Positions 17,984 to 24,098 of a stretch of 35,978 bases of DNA are shown here, in pieces. A program made the position numbers and the translations under genes. Positions within the stretch are counted from its first letter, which is position 1. The number at the start of each line of letters is the position of its first letter. Below the pieces are notes generated by a model that did not search any database, was not told where the DNA came from, and saw only the letters and a program-made list of their open reading frames with translations. This DNA comes from Bittarella massiliensis (ex Durand et al. 2017) (GTDB taxonomy: Bacteria; Bacillota; Clostridia; Oscillospirales; Ruminococcaceae), in contig NZ_LN908977.1 of assembly GCF_001486165.1 (NCBI RefSeq), forward strand, positions 959,998 through 995,975, read 5' to 3'.

Positions 17984-18988
17984 CTATCTCGGAATGTCCA
18001 GCACCTGTCCGGGGTAGATGGTATCCCCGGACAGGCCGTTTGCGGCCTTGATTTCCCCGTATCTGCCGCCGCTGCCCAATTCCCGGGCGGCGATGGCCCA
18101 GAGGCTGTCCCCCCTTTGAACGGTGTAGGTCCTGCCGCCGGCAGGTGCCTGCCCGCCGATTTGAATCACCTGCCCGGGGTAGATCCGGTCGGGGTCGGCG
18201 ATTCCGTTGCGCTCCGCCAGAGCAGCCACCGTGGTGCCGTAGGTTTGGGCAATTCCCCAGAGGGTGTCGCCTTTTTGAACAGTGTAGGAGACGTTCCCCT
18301 CCGGCTCAGAGGGAGCAGGCGCGGGGGCCGGTGCGGGCTCGTCCTCCCCGCCCTTTTCCCAGCCGTTGAGCCCGGCGGCCTGGATGATGGCCGGATAGTC
18401 CTTGTAGGCGATGTCACAGTCCACCCGGCCGGAGATGCCCGGCACCGCCCCGTCGCTGGTGTGCTGCCAGATTCCACAGGGCAGGCTGGGCTCCTCCACC
18501 CCCCAGTGGGCCAGCCAGAAGTCGTACTTTGCCAACTGGTCGGCGTACAGCCGGTTCTGGTGCCAGTCCCGGTTGGCGTACCACATGGCGTAGTAGCCCG
18601 CCCCCTCCAGCCGGGCACAGACGGTCTTTACAATGTCGGTGGCCAACTGACGGCCGATGCCGCCCCGCTTGGCCTTGTAGCCGTCGGCGTCCTCCATGTC
18701 GATGGCGATGGGGTAGCTGGGCTTCCTCCCCTCCAGCAGCCGCAGCAGATGGGCGGCCTCGCTCTCGGCCTCCTCGACGCTCATGGCGTAGCTGTAGAGG
18801 TAGGCCCCCCAGGGGAGACCCGCCGCCTCGCACCCGGCCACGTTTTGCAAAAAGCGCTCGTCGTCCTGGCCCTCCCGGTCCGAGCCGTATCCCGCTCGAA
18901 GCAGGGCAAACGCCACCCCGGAGGCCGCCACTTTGCCCCAGTCGATGTCCCCCTGGTGTTTGGAGACGTCAATTCCCTTTCTTTCCAC
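17984..18988 (-). CDS. Endolysin: GH25 muramidase with two LysM domains
   Basis: 334 residues from GTG 18988, chosen because GGGAGGGATCGAGA precedes it and the lysozyme fold begins at once (VERKGIDVSKHQGDIDW). The GH25 catalytic DxE is in AIDMED; other landmarks are LLRAGYGS, GAYLYSYA, YYAMWYANRDW and IWQHTSDGAVPGI. A Pro/Ala linker (EPAPAPAPAPSEPEG) leads to two LysM repeats, each TYTVQxGDxLWxIA ... IYPGQVxxI, ending at the stop. It cleaves the MurNAc-GlcNAc bond of peptidoglycan; LysM binds the glycan. No signal peptide, so export depends on the holin downstream. Sequence upstream of the start in the same frame is non-coding. Confidence 0.92.
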   Translation of the reverse strand: MERKGIDVSKHQGDIDWGKVAASGVAFALLRAGYGSDREGQDDERFLQNVAGCEAAGLPWGAYLYSYAMSVEEAESEAAHLLRLLEGRKPSYPIAIDMEDADGYKAKRGGIGRQLATDIVKTVCARLEGAGYYAMWYANRDWHQNRLYADQLAKYDFWLAHWGVEEPSLPCGIWQHTSDGAVPGISGRVDCDIAYKDYPAIIQAAGLNGWEKGGEDEPAPAPAPAPSEPEGNVSYTVQKGDTLWGIAQTYGTTVAALAERNGIADPDRIYPGQVIQIGGQAPAGGRTYTVQRGDSLWAIAARELGSGGRYGEIKAANGLSGDTIYPGQVLDIPR

Positions 18989-19200
18989 TCTCGATCCCTC
19001 CCTAACCATTTGCGGGGACCGCCCGCTTTGGCGGCGCCCCGTGCGGCAACACAGATTTCCCTGTGAGACGCCCCTGACCTTCCCCTCAGACGGCTCCGGC
19101 AGGGCGGCGGCCGCGAATATCGGCGCCATGCAAATGGGCCGCCTCTCCGTCCCTGGGTCTGCACACCGGAAACCCGTCCCCAAAATTCGGAATATCCCCC

Positions 19201-19710
19201 TTATTGCACAAATGAAAATGCGATCCGCAAGGTCACGGAGGCCGCATCCCCGATGATGCCCACACAGACGTTGCCGTCGGCTTCGACCAGCACGTTGGCG
19301 TACCCGCCGCCGGACACGGGTAGGAGCACATCCACATACGAACTCGGGCGGTACTCCTGCGGCAGGGTGCACATGACGGGATACCCTCCCTCGCTTGGCT
19401 TGGCGTAACCGGTGATGTAGTCGGCGGTGACGGTCACCATTCTGCCCGCGCGGGCCACCCGGATGTTTGCGCCTTTAAACTGTGCCGTGGCCACCAGCGA
19501 GGCGGTGCTGAATTGGGTGGCCGCCGCTGCACCCACATCCTCCGCCGTCGGCATCTGCGCCAACTTCCCGTCGCTGTCCAGGGTCGCCACCCCGCCGGCC
19601 GCCCCCTTCTCGCTCGCGGGGACAGCCGCCTCGGCCAGGGCCGCCACCTCCGCAAAGTTCTCATTCAGGGGCTCCACCCAGTTGGGCGCGCCCTTCACAA
19701 AGGTGTACAT
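19201..19710 (-). CDS. Tail-fibre/tip protein A
   Basis: 169 residues. The start ATG 19710 follows GAGGAAGAGGAGA. It has the short particle-anchoring N-terminus shared by all fibres of this phage (MYTFVKGAPNWVEPLNENFA), then the segment KGAAGGVATLDSDGKLAQMP, and a C-terminal beta-rich tip with the recurring pattern LPQEYRPSS...LLPVSG...EADGN. The same tip pattern (LPxGFRP then PNG) occurs in the shuffled cassettes, so A looks like a cassette frozen in place. It probably contacts the host surface. Its first 57 or so residues are repeated in fibre B as a 201-bp direct DNA repeat. Confidence 0.75.
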   Translation of the reverse strand: MYTFVKGAPNWVEPLNENFAEVAALAEAAVPASEKGAAGGVATLDSDGKLAQMPTAEDVGAAAATQFSTASLVATAQFKGANIRVARAGRMVTVTADYITGYAKPSEGGYPVMCTLPQEYRPSSYVDVLLPVSGGGYANVLVEADGNVCVGIIGDAASVTLRIAFSFVQ

Positions 19711-19732
19711 TCTCCTCTTCCTCCTCTTCTCC
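19532..19732. repeat. 201-bp direct repeat, copy 1 (5' part of fibre A)
   Basis: Nearly identical to 20384-20584, 852 bases away. It covers the leader, ribosome-binding site and first about 60 codons of each fibre gene. Recombination between the copies would delete one complete fibre gene in frame. Confidence 0.85.
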
Positions 19733-19815
19733 ACCCAGGCGCCGTCTCCCTCCTCCGAAAGAGGAAGAGGGGACGGCCGCCAACAGTCCTTTGACTTGAC
19801 CGCCGACGCCTCCGC

Positions 19816-20562
19816 CTATTTCCAGCGGCCGATGGCTCTCCAACTCACTGTCAGTGCTCCGGCAACAGCGCCGCCAGAAAACACCCCGTAACCAAAAACC
19901 GCATTGGTTACCGCGCCCACATATGCTGTTGCCGAGGTGTACGTCCACGGCAGTTGAATGGTGACGACCGGCTTTTCCCCCGGTGCAAACAACTGCGGCA
20001 GAGAAACGGTCACCCCTCCGGAAGCCGGGGCATTCCAGTTGGACCTTCCCCAGCACTCCATCGTTCCGTCCGGGTGTTTCATCCAGCTGCCATTGGCGTT
20101 GCTGCCGCTCAAAACACCGTGGTATGTCCAATCGGGCCAATCGCCACTCGTCTGTTTGATGCGGGTGTACACATCGGCCTCGTTGTAGACCTGGACGGTC
20201 TGTTTGATATAGGTCCCGGTGCTGGTGACATCCGACACGATCACCTTCCCCGCCTTCGCCGCCGGTGCGTGGAGGAGGGTGGCGGCCACATTGTTGTTGG
20301 GAATCAGGTAGGTGCCGGGCGTGGTCAGGGCGTCGAGGTCCGTCCCCACCTCGAGGGCGGTCGTGGCGACCAGGGCCGCCGCTCCCACATCCTCCGCCGT
20401 CGGCATCTGTGCCAGCTTCCCATCGCTGTCCAGGGTCGCGACCCCGCCGGCCGCCCCCTTCTCGCTCGCGGGGACAGCTGCTCCGGCCAGGGCCGCCACC
20501 TCCGCAAAATTTTCGTTCAGGGGCTCCACCCAGTTGGGTGCGCCCTTCACAAAGGTGTACAT
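19816..20562 (-). CDS. Tail-fibre protein B
   Basis: 248 residues, ATG 20562 after GAGGAAGAGGAGA. Same N-terminus as fibre A (MYTFVKGAPNWVEPLNENFA ... KLAQMPTAEDVGAA). A middle region (GTYLIPNNN, GTYIKQTVQVYN, WTYHGVLSG) leads to a C-terminal domain with NANGSWMKHPDGTMECWG and the ending VSWRAIGRWK. Both motifs recur in the fibre gene at 22087-22827 (NANGSWVQWPDGTM ... IHWQAIGRWK), a domain type common at the tips of phage fibres. Likely a receptor-binding protein. Lies between the recombinase and fibre A, outside the four recombination sites, so it should not be shuffled. Confidence 0.75.
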   Translation of the reverse strand: MYTFVKGAPNWVEPLNENFAEVAALAGAAVPASEKGAAGGVATLDSDGKLAQMPTAEDVGAAALVATTALEVGTDLDALTTPGTYLIPNNNVAATLLHAPAAKAGKVIVSDVTSTGTYIKQTVQVYNEADVYTRIKQTSGDWPDWTYHGVLSGSNANGSWMKHPDGTMECWGRSNWNAPASGGVTVSLPQLFAPGEKPVVTIQLPWTYTSATAYVGAVTNAVFGYGVFSGGAVAGALTVSWRAIGRWK

Positions 20563-20584
20563 TCTCCTCTTCCTCCTCTTCTCA
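20384..20584. repeat. 201-bp direct repeat, copy 2 (5' part of fibre B)
   Basis: Partner of 19532-19732; see that entry. Confidence 0.85.
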
Positions 20585-20649
20585 GTCCAGACGCCGGCCC
20601 CCTCCTCCCCCGAAAGAGGAGGAGGGGACGCCCTTCGGCGCCCCCTCGG

Positions 20650-21621
20650 TCAGGCGGCCACGAACTTGTCGTACTGCCGCCGTATATGCTCCACGCTGAT
20701 TTCGGCGTAGATCTGCGTGGTGTCCAGCTCCTCGTGGCCCAGAAGCCGCTGGAGGATGGACAGGTCCATCCCCTTGTCGTAGGCCGCGGTGGCAAAGGTG
20801 TGGCGCAGCAGATGGGGGTGGACCCGGTGGTTGAGCCCCGCCCGCTCGCCGATGCCCTGGATGATCCGCTCGATGGCCCGGTGTTTGATGGCGCCGTAGG
20901 GCCGCCTGCCACTGGCAAAGAGGGCGCTGCCCCCCCGCCGGTCCTTCAGGTACAGCTCGATCATCAGCCGGGCGCGCACCGAGAAGTAGACGGTGCGGCT
21001 CTTGTCCCCCTTGCCGTGGACGGTGACGCTGCGGTCCTGTAAGTTGAGGCTGTCCACCTCGATGGTGGCGGCTTCGTCGAGCCGGACGCCAGAGGAGACG
21101 AAGAACTCCAGCATCGCCTTCTCGCGGTAGGTGCGGCAGGCGTCGCGCATCCGCTCCACCTCCTCGCTGGTGAGGGGCTTGCGGGCGTGCTTTTTGTCCA
21201 GCTTCATCGACTTGATTTTGCTCATGGGGTTGCGTTTGACGATGCCCTCGTCCCGGCTCCAGCTAAAAAAGGAGCGCAGGGTGTTGATCTTGGTCTGCAC
21301 ACTGGAATCGGCGTTCCCCCGCTCGTCGTAGAGATAGGCGATGTATTCGCGGATGTCGTCGGTGCTGATTTTGGCGATGTGCTTTTTCACCTGCCCCTCA
21401 AAGATGGCCAGGTCGTAGGAATAGTTTTTGAGGGTCTTCTCCGACAGGCCGTCGATGCGCTTGGCGGTGAGGAATTGACGGATGCGGCGGCGCAGGTTGC
21501 TCCGCCCGCCCGCATCCTCCCTGCCCACTTGATAGGGGGCGAGCACCTCTGCCAAGCGGGATCCTTCCAGCCCGGGGAAGGCAGCCAAAAGCGCACCGGT
21601 GAGTTCTGATTTTGCGTCCAC
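20650..21621 (-). CDS. Tyrosine recombinase, probable tail-fibre shufflon invertase
   Basis: 323 residues, GTG start eight bases after AAAAAGGAG. Core-binding domain at about residues 40-130 (FLTAKRIDGLSEKTLKNYSYDL ... INTLRSFFSW), catalytic domain after it. All active residues are present: R180 (SSGVRLDEA), K204 (GKGDKSR), H270-x-x-R273 (HPHLLRHTFAT), H296 (LLGHEELD) and nucleophile Y305 (TQIYAE). It therefore should cut and rejoin DNA. It sits between fibre genes, and its start is only 56 bases from the first of four short inverted sites that split fibre C-termini, just as rci sits beside the R64 shufflon. It is not placed like an integrase: no attachment site or genome end lies here. Its leader carries an unusual hairpin and promoter (separate entry). 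A role as integrase is possible but less likely. Confidence 0.8.
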   Translation of the reverse strand: MDAKSELTGALLAAFPGLEGSRLAEVLAPYQVGREDAGGRSNLRRRIRQFLTAKRIDGLSEKTLKNYSYDLAIFEGQVKKHIAKISTDDIREYIAYLYDERGNADSSVQTKINTLRSFFSWSRDEGIVKRNPMSKIKSMKLDKKHARKPLTSEEVERMRDACRTYREKAMLEFFVSSGVRLDEAATIEVDSLNLQDRSVTVHGKGDKSRTVYFSVRARLMIELYLKDRRGGSALFASGRRPYGAIKHRAIERIIQGIGERAGLNHRVHPHLLRHTFATAAYDKGMDLSILQRLLGHEELDTTQIYAEISVEHIRRQYDKFVAA

Positions 21622-21629
21622 AGTAAAAA

Positions 21630-21662
21630 CTCCTTTTTGCTTTTCAGTATAGCAAAAAGGAG
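21630..21662 (-). promoter_or_regulatory. Recombinase promoter nested in a ribosome-site-hiding hairpin
   Basis: A perfect 12-bp inverted repeat (21630-21641 and 21651-21662: CTCCTTTTTGCT / AGCAAAAAGGAG) has a 9-base loop. On the minus strand its 3' arm is the ribosome-binding site of the recombinase. An extended -10 element TGCTATACT overlaps the 5' arm and loop (-10 hexamer 21646-21651), placing the predicted start at about 21639, after the 5' arm. Own transcripts would lack the 5' arm; read-through transcripts would fold and hide the site. Five Us follow the hairpin, so it could also stop incoming transcription. Confidence 0.65.
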
Positions 21663-21676
21663 CGCCTGCGCCGCAC

Positions 21677-21699
21677 TAGTCGAATAAGGCGGAGGTAGG
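21677..21699 (+). other. Recombination site 1 (plus orientation)
   Basis: Core TCGAATAAGGCGGAGGT preceded by TAG and followed by AGG; 23 bases identical to site 2 in reverse. In frame it reads S-N-K-A-E-V. Confidence 0.85.
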
Positions 21700-22024
21700 T
21701 CCATCTGAATGGATATATCCAACGCTCTTAAACGGGGCGACTTCTGCGGATTACAGCGTCGTCCGATACCGGAAAGAATTGAATTGTGTCTACATTGAAG
21801 GCTGGGCAAAAGCGTCGGTCGAAAGCCCTATTTTTGTTTTGCCCATTGGGTTTCGTCCAGATAGAAATTTGGAGTTTGCCGCTTCTCAATCCTGTGATTC
21901 GATGACACACTATACCGCCAGACTGGGGATAGGCGCAAACGGGGATGTGCTGTTTAGCAGAGTGGGACACAAGACATTTTTTGAAACGGGGGGCGCCTCA
22001 GTGACCTGCTCATTTTCGATTTGA
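21680..22024 (+). CDS. Silent fibre C-terminal cassette 1 (no start codon)
   Basis: An open frame of 114 codons starts exactly at site 1 (SNKAEVGPSEWIYPTLLNGA) and ends at TGA. It has no ribosome-binding site or start of its own, but contains the tip pattern LPIGFRPDR followed by GANGD, and its ..LLNGATSADYSVVRY segment aligns with the expressed tip LLNGATSKFPVQYCRI at 23579-23932. Inversion between sites 1 and 4 would fuse it in frame to the 52-residue constant part, giving a 166-residue fibre. It lies on the strand opposite the operon, as a stored copy should. AT-richer than the rest of the prophage. Confidence 0.85.
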   Translation, partial: SNKAEVGPSEWIYPTLLNGATSADYSVVRYRKELNCVYIEGWAKASVESPIFVLPIGFRPDRNLEFAASQSCDSMTHYTARLGIGANGDVLFSRVGHKTFFETGGASVTCSFSI

Positions 22025-22071
22025 TGAATCATCTGGGTAACCATAGGTCAGTTGTTCTATGAAAAATTTTT

Positions 22072-22077
22072 ATTATA
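22072..22077 (-). promoter_or_regulatory. Possible -10 element reading toward the recombinase
   Basis: TATAAT on the minus strand in the 62-base gap between cassette 1 and fibre gene C. No matching -35 at 16-18 bases (TTGGAA lies 20 away). If real it would transcribe antisense to cassette 1 and into the recombinase, and would be reversed when the segment inverts. Confidence 0.2.
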
Positions 22078-22086
22078 GCCCGTATT

Positions 22087-22827
22087 CTACTTCCACCTTC
22101 CAATTGCCTGCCAGTGTATCTCAACGGTTCGCTCTATCGAGATAAAATTTGTAACACTGCCCCAAAAAGCACTCCTTGTCACACCGCCAAGCTTTACGGA
22201 AACAGCGCCCATCCCAGTGTCCAGCAGTGGGGTCAAAGATATATTTGGGGTGTCCCCGATAAACATCACCGGAAGGGGGATCGACGTTTCTTGTATGCCG
22301 ACAGTACTGTTGGGCGGGACGGTCTGACTGGTGAGCTTTCCATAGGTGATCATTGTCCCATCGGGCCACTGTACCCAGGATCCATTGGCGTTGGTGCCGC
22401 TAGTAGGAAGATTGGAACGCCATCTTTTCCATGTATTTTGGTCATAGTAGTACTTTGGGCGACTGTATACGCCTCCGTCATCACAGATGTAGACTTGGCG
22501 CAGGTCTGACTTTTCTTCTTGAAAGCGTTCACAAAGAACAACCATTGTCCCCGGCGCCGGTACGGGGAGATTGTCGACGGATTGGGCAGCGGTATAGGTG
22601 GGGATGGCAATCGCAGAACCGGGTGTCGTCCATTCATCGGCGTTTGCATATCCTGGCGTTTGTGTTGTCGGGGCAATGATGTCGGTATACAAAAGCGGCC
22701 AAGCACCTACCTGTTTGGCCGTCACCCGATGCGGATTGTCCACAGAGGCGACGTGATTGGACACGTCTTCAAAATTTTGATTGAGGGGCCCCACCCAGTT
22801 GGGCTCTCCCTTTTTAAAAATATGCAT
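22087..22827 (-). CDS. Intact tail-fibre gene C inside the invertible segment
   Basis: 246 residues from ATG 22827, preceded by GAGGGGGAGAGA; a longer frame upstream belongs to cassette 2 in another phase. N-terminus MHIFKKGEPNWVGPLNQNFE is the shared anchor, then NPHRVTAKQVGAW as in the shuffled fibre. Middle part GTMVVLCERFQEEKSDLRQVYICDDG, then NANGSWVQWPDGTM and the ending IHWQAIGRWK as in fibre B. It lacks the SNKA site, so its own C-terminus is fixed. It lies between sites 1 and 2, so inversion of 1-2 or 1-4 would turn the entire gene around and separate it from the late operon: an on/off switch in addition to the tip exchange. Confidence 0.8.
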   Translation of the reverse strand: MHIFKKGEPNWVGPLNQNFEDVSNHVASVDNPHRVTAKQVGAWPLLYTDIIAPTTQTPGYANADEWTTPGSAIAIPTYTAAQSVDNLPVPAPGTMVVLCERFQEEKSDLRQVYICDDGGVYSRPKYYYDQNTWKRWRSNLPTSGTNANGSWVQWPDGTMITYGKLTSQTVPPNSTVGIQETSIPLPVMFIGDTPNISLTPLLDTGMGAVSVKLGGVTRSAFWGSVTNFISIERTVEIHWQAIGRWK

Positions 22828-22840
22828 TTCTCTCCCCCTC

Positions 22841-23026
22841 TTACTGTAAAGCCGAGGACAAATTTGTGTTGCCCTGATTTGGAGGGAACACAAATCTGTC
22901 GCTTCTGCCGAATGTCTGAGCAAACAGGTCGATAATTCCAAATAGTACCTGTTTTAGAGCCTCTTTCATTCTGAAAAAGCGGCTACGAGCAAGAGAGGGA
23001 CAACCTCCTACCTCCGCCTTATTCGA
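22841..23026 (-). CDS. Silent fibre C-terminal cassette 2, short
   Basis: Open frame of 61 codons starting at site 2 (SNKAEVGGCPSLARSR) and ending at TAA, 13 bases before the ATG of fibre C. No own start. Unlike the other cassettes it lacks the LPxGFRP pattern; it carries a hydrophobic helix KQVLFGIIDLFAQTF. It could be a truncated or decayed tip. It points the same way as the expressed gene, so it can be joined only by deletion between sites 2 and 4 or by two successive inversions. Confidence 0.55.
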   Translation of the reverse strand, partial: SNKAEVGGCPSLARSRFFRMKEALKQVLFGIIDLFAQTFGRSDRFVFPPNQGNTNLSSALQ

Positions 23027-23029
23027 CTA
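23007..23029 (-). other. Recombination site 2 (minus orientation)
   Basis: Reverse complement of site 1 over 23 bases; core TCGAATAAGGCGGAGGT on the minus strand. Confidence 0.85.
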
Positions 23030-23193
23030 AGTTGAATCAATCAAGGCTTTTAAGTCGCCAACCACACCGCATGTTAAGCCAATTGGGTGCTTGTTACTGA
23101 TTCCCCAAAGGAAAAACAAAGTGCTTCCAAACGGCTTAAAACCAACATTTTTTTGCGAATGCCCCCGTTTTACAGATAGCAGGTACGCATTCG
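23029..23193 (-). other. 165-bp segment between back-to-back sites 2 and 3
   Basis: No start codon. A minus-strand frame (NVGFKPFGSTLFFLWGISNK ... LKALIDST, TAG) is open across it but does not begin at a site in coding orientation. It could be the tail end of an older cassette. Flanked by inverted sites, so it could flip by itself. Confidence 0.4.
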
Positions 23194-23212
23194 TCGAATA
23201 AGGCGGAGGTGG
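23194..23212 (+). other. Recombination site 3 (plus orientation)
   Basis: TCGAATAAGGCGGAGGT followed by GG; flanks differ from sites 1 and 2. In frame S-N-K-A-E-V-E, the same frame as site 4. Confidence 0.85.
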
Positions 23213-23565
23213 AAAGGCCAAATATCATTTCAGAAGGATTTCTAGCAGACGGCTTTTCCGCTTATTCCACCTACACAACGGGGTACACCAAAGACACATT
23301 GGGGTATGTCCATTTTTGGGCGGTGGTAAAAAACGACACCGGCAACTTTCACGGCCGGACTGTGCTTGGAGTTCTGCCGGTGGGATTTCGTCCACCAATG
23401 GAAACACACATTGCCGGCCTCATGTGGACAGTTGGCACCGAAACTGGTGCCGGCATTTCTGTGGCAGGAAACATCTTTCCAAACGGTGAAATTGTCTTAT
23501 ATGCGCCCTATGATTCTCAATATAATGTGGCGTCTTTACACATGGGTTTTTGCGGATTGAATTAG
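23194..23565 (+). CDS. Silent fibre C-terminal cassette 3
   Basis: Open frame of 123 codons from site 3 (SNKAEVERPNIISEGFLADG) to TAG, without its own start. Carries GVLPVGFRPPMETH and NIFPNGEIVLY, the tip pattern shared with the expressed version (CLPEGFRPPNDVN, IIYPNG). It ends 13 bases from the end of the expressed tip, tail to tail. A single inversion of 23194-23932 (sites 3 and 4) would exchange the two tips and yield a 175-residue fibre. Confidence 0.88.
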   Translation, partial: SNKAEVERPNIISEGFLADGFSAYSTYTTGYTKDTLGYVHFWAVVKNDTGNFHGRTVLGVLPVGFRPPMETHIAGLMWTVGTETGAGISVAGNIFPNGEIVLYAPYDSQYNVASLHMGFCGLN

Positions 23566-23578
23566 TCGGGTTGGTCTG

Positions 23579-24088
23579 TCATAAATCTGTCACGAAAGAA
23601 CAGCAAAGGGCCGCACCTGCATCTAGATATGCGACCTCATTTGATGTTCGGTTGTAACAACCGTTGCCATTGGGGTATATTATCAGCCTTGCGTAGTTTA
23701 CAATTTGTAGGCTTGGAGATGATACCGGCAGTAAGAAATTAACATCGTTTGGGGGACGGAAGCCTTCTGGTAAGCAAAAAACAGTATTTCCCATCGCTCC
23801 AGGAGAGGATACCCACCCTTGGAGTACGACCAGGTTATGAATGCGGCAATACTGAACAGGAAATTTAGAAGTTGCCCCATTTAGCAGCGGTAAATCATGC
23901 CAAACAGGCCCTTCTACGTCCGCCTTATTCGACAATTGCGCATCCACGTACGCCTTGGTCGGGGCCCCCAGCTGCTCGGCCGTCACCCCGTGGGGGTTGT
24001 CCCGCCCCGCGGCGTGGGCCGCCGCCTCCTCGAAATTCTGGTTCAAAGGCTCCACCCAGTTGGGCTCCCCCTTTACAAATCTGTGCAT
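23579..24088 (-). CDS. Shuffled tail-fibre gene, currently expressed version
   Basis: 169 residues, ATG 24088 after AGGAGGAG. Constant part, residues 1-52: MHRFVKGEPNWVEPLNQNFE anchor, NPHGVTAEQLGAP, KAYVDAQL. Site 4 encodes SNKADVEG (53-60). Variable part: PVWHDLPLLNGATSKFP, CLPEGFRPPND, IIYPNGNG, ending AALCCSFVTDL. The constant part is GC-rich like the structural genes; the variable part drops sharply in GC exactly at the site. It follows the minor tail gene at 24099-24899 in the late operon. The protein should be the tip or fibre that touches the host receptor; swapping the tip would change host range (inference from R64 PilV and Mu-type fibre switches). Confidence 0.88.
   Translation of the reverse strand: MHRFVKGEPNWVEPLNQNFEEAAAHAAGRDNPHGVTAEQLGAPTKAYVDAQLSNKADVEGPVWHDLPLLNGATSKFPVQYCRIHNLVVLQGWVSSPGAMGNTVFCLPEGFRPPNDVNFLLPVSSPSLQIVNYARLIIYPNGNGCYNRTSNEVAYLDAGAALCCSFVTDL
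23914..23932 (-). other. Recombination site 4 (minus orientation, expression junction)
   Basis: Minus strand TCGAATAAGGCGGACGT followed by AG; one base (C for G) differs from the other cores. It lies in frame in the expressed fibre gene at codons 53-58. Confidence 0.88.
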
Positions 24089-24098
24089 CTTCTCCTCC

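Noticed and set aside
20650-21621. Tyrosine recombinase as the prophage integrase
   Set aside because: It lies in the middle of the late tail-fibre genes, not at a phage end, and its neighbours are short inverted sites that divide fibre genes. I saw no attachment-site duplication here. The integrase may lie beyond the right edge.
19201-24088. Diversity-generating retroelement acting on the fibres
   Set aside because: Variable tail tips suggested it, but no reverse transcriptase frame and no template/variable repeat pair with adenine-biased changes is visible; the variation is whole-domain replacement at fixed sites.
19201-24088. Mu/P1-type serine invertase system
   Set aside because: No serine recombinase is encoded; the adjacent enzyme has the tyrosine-recombinase active site.
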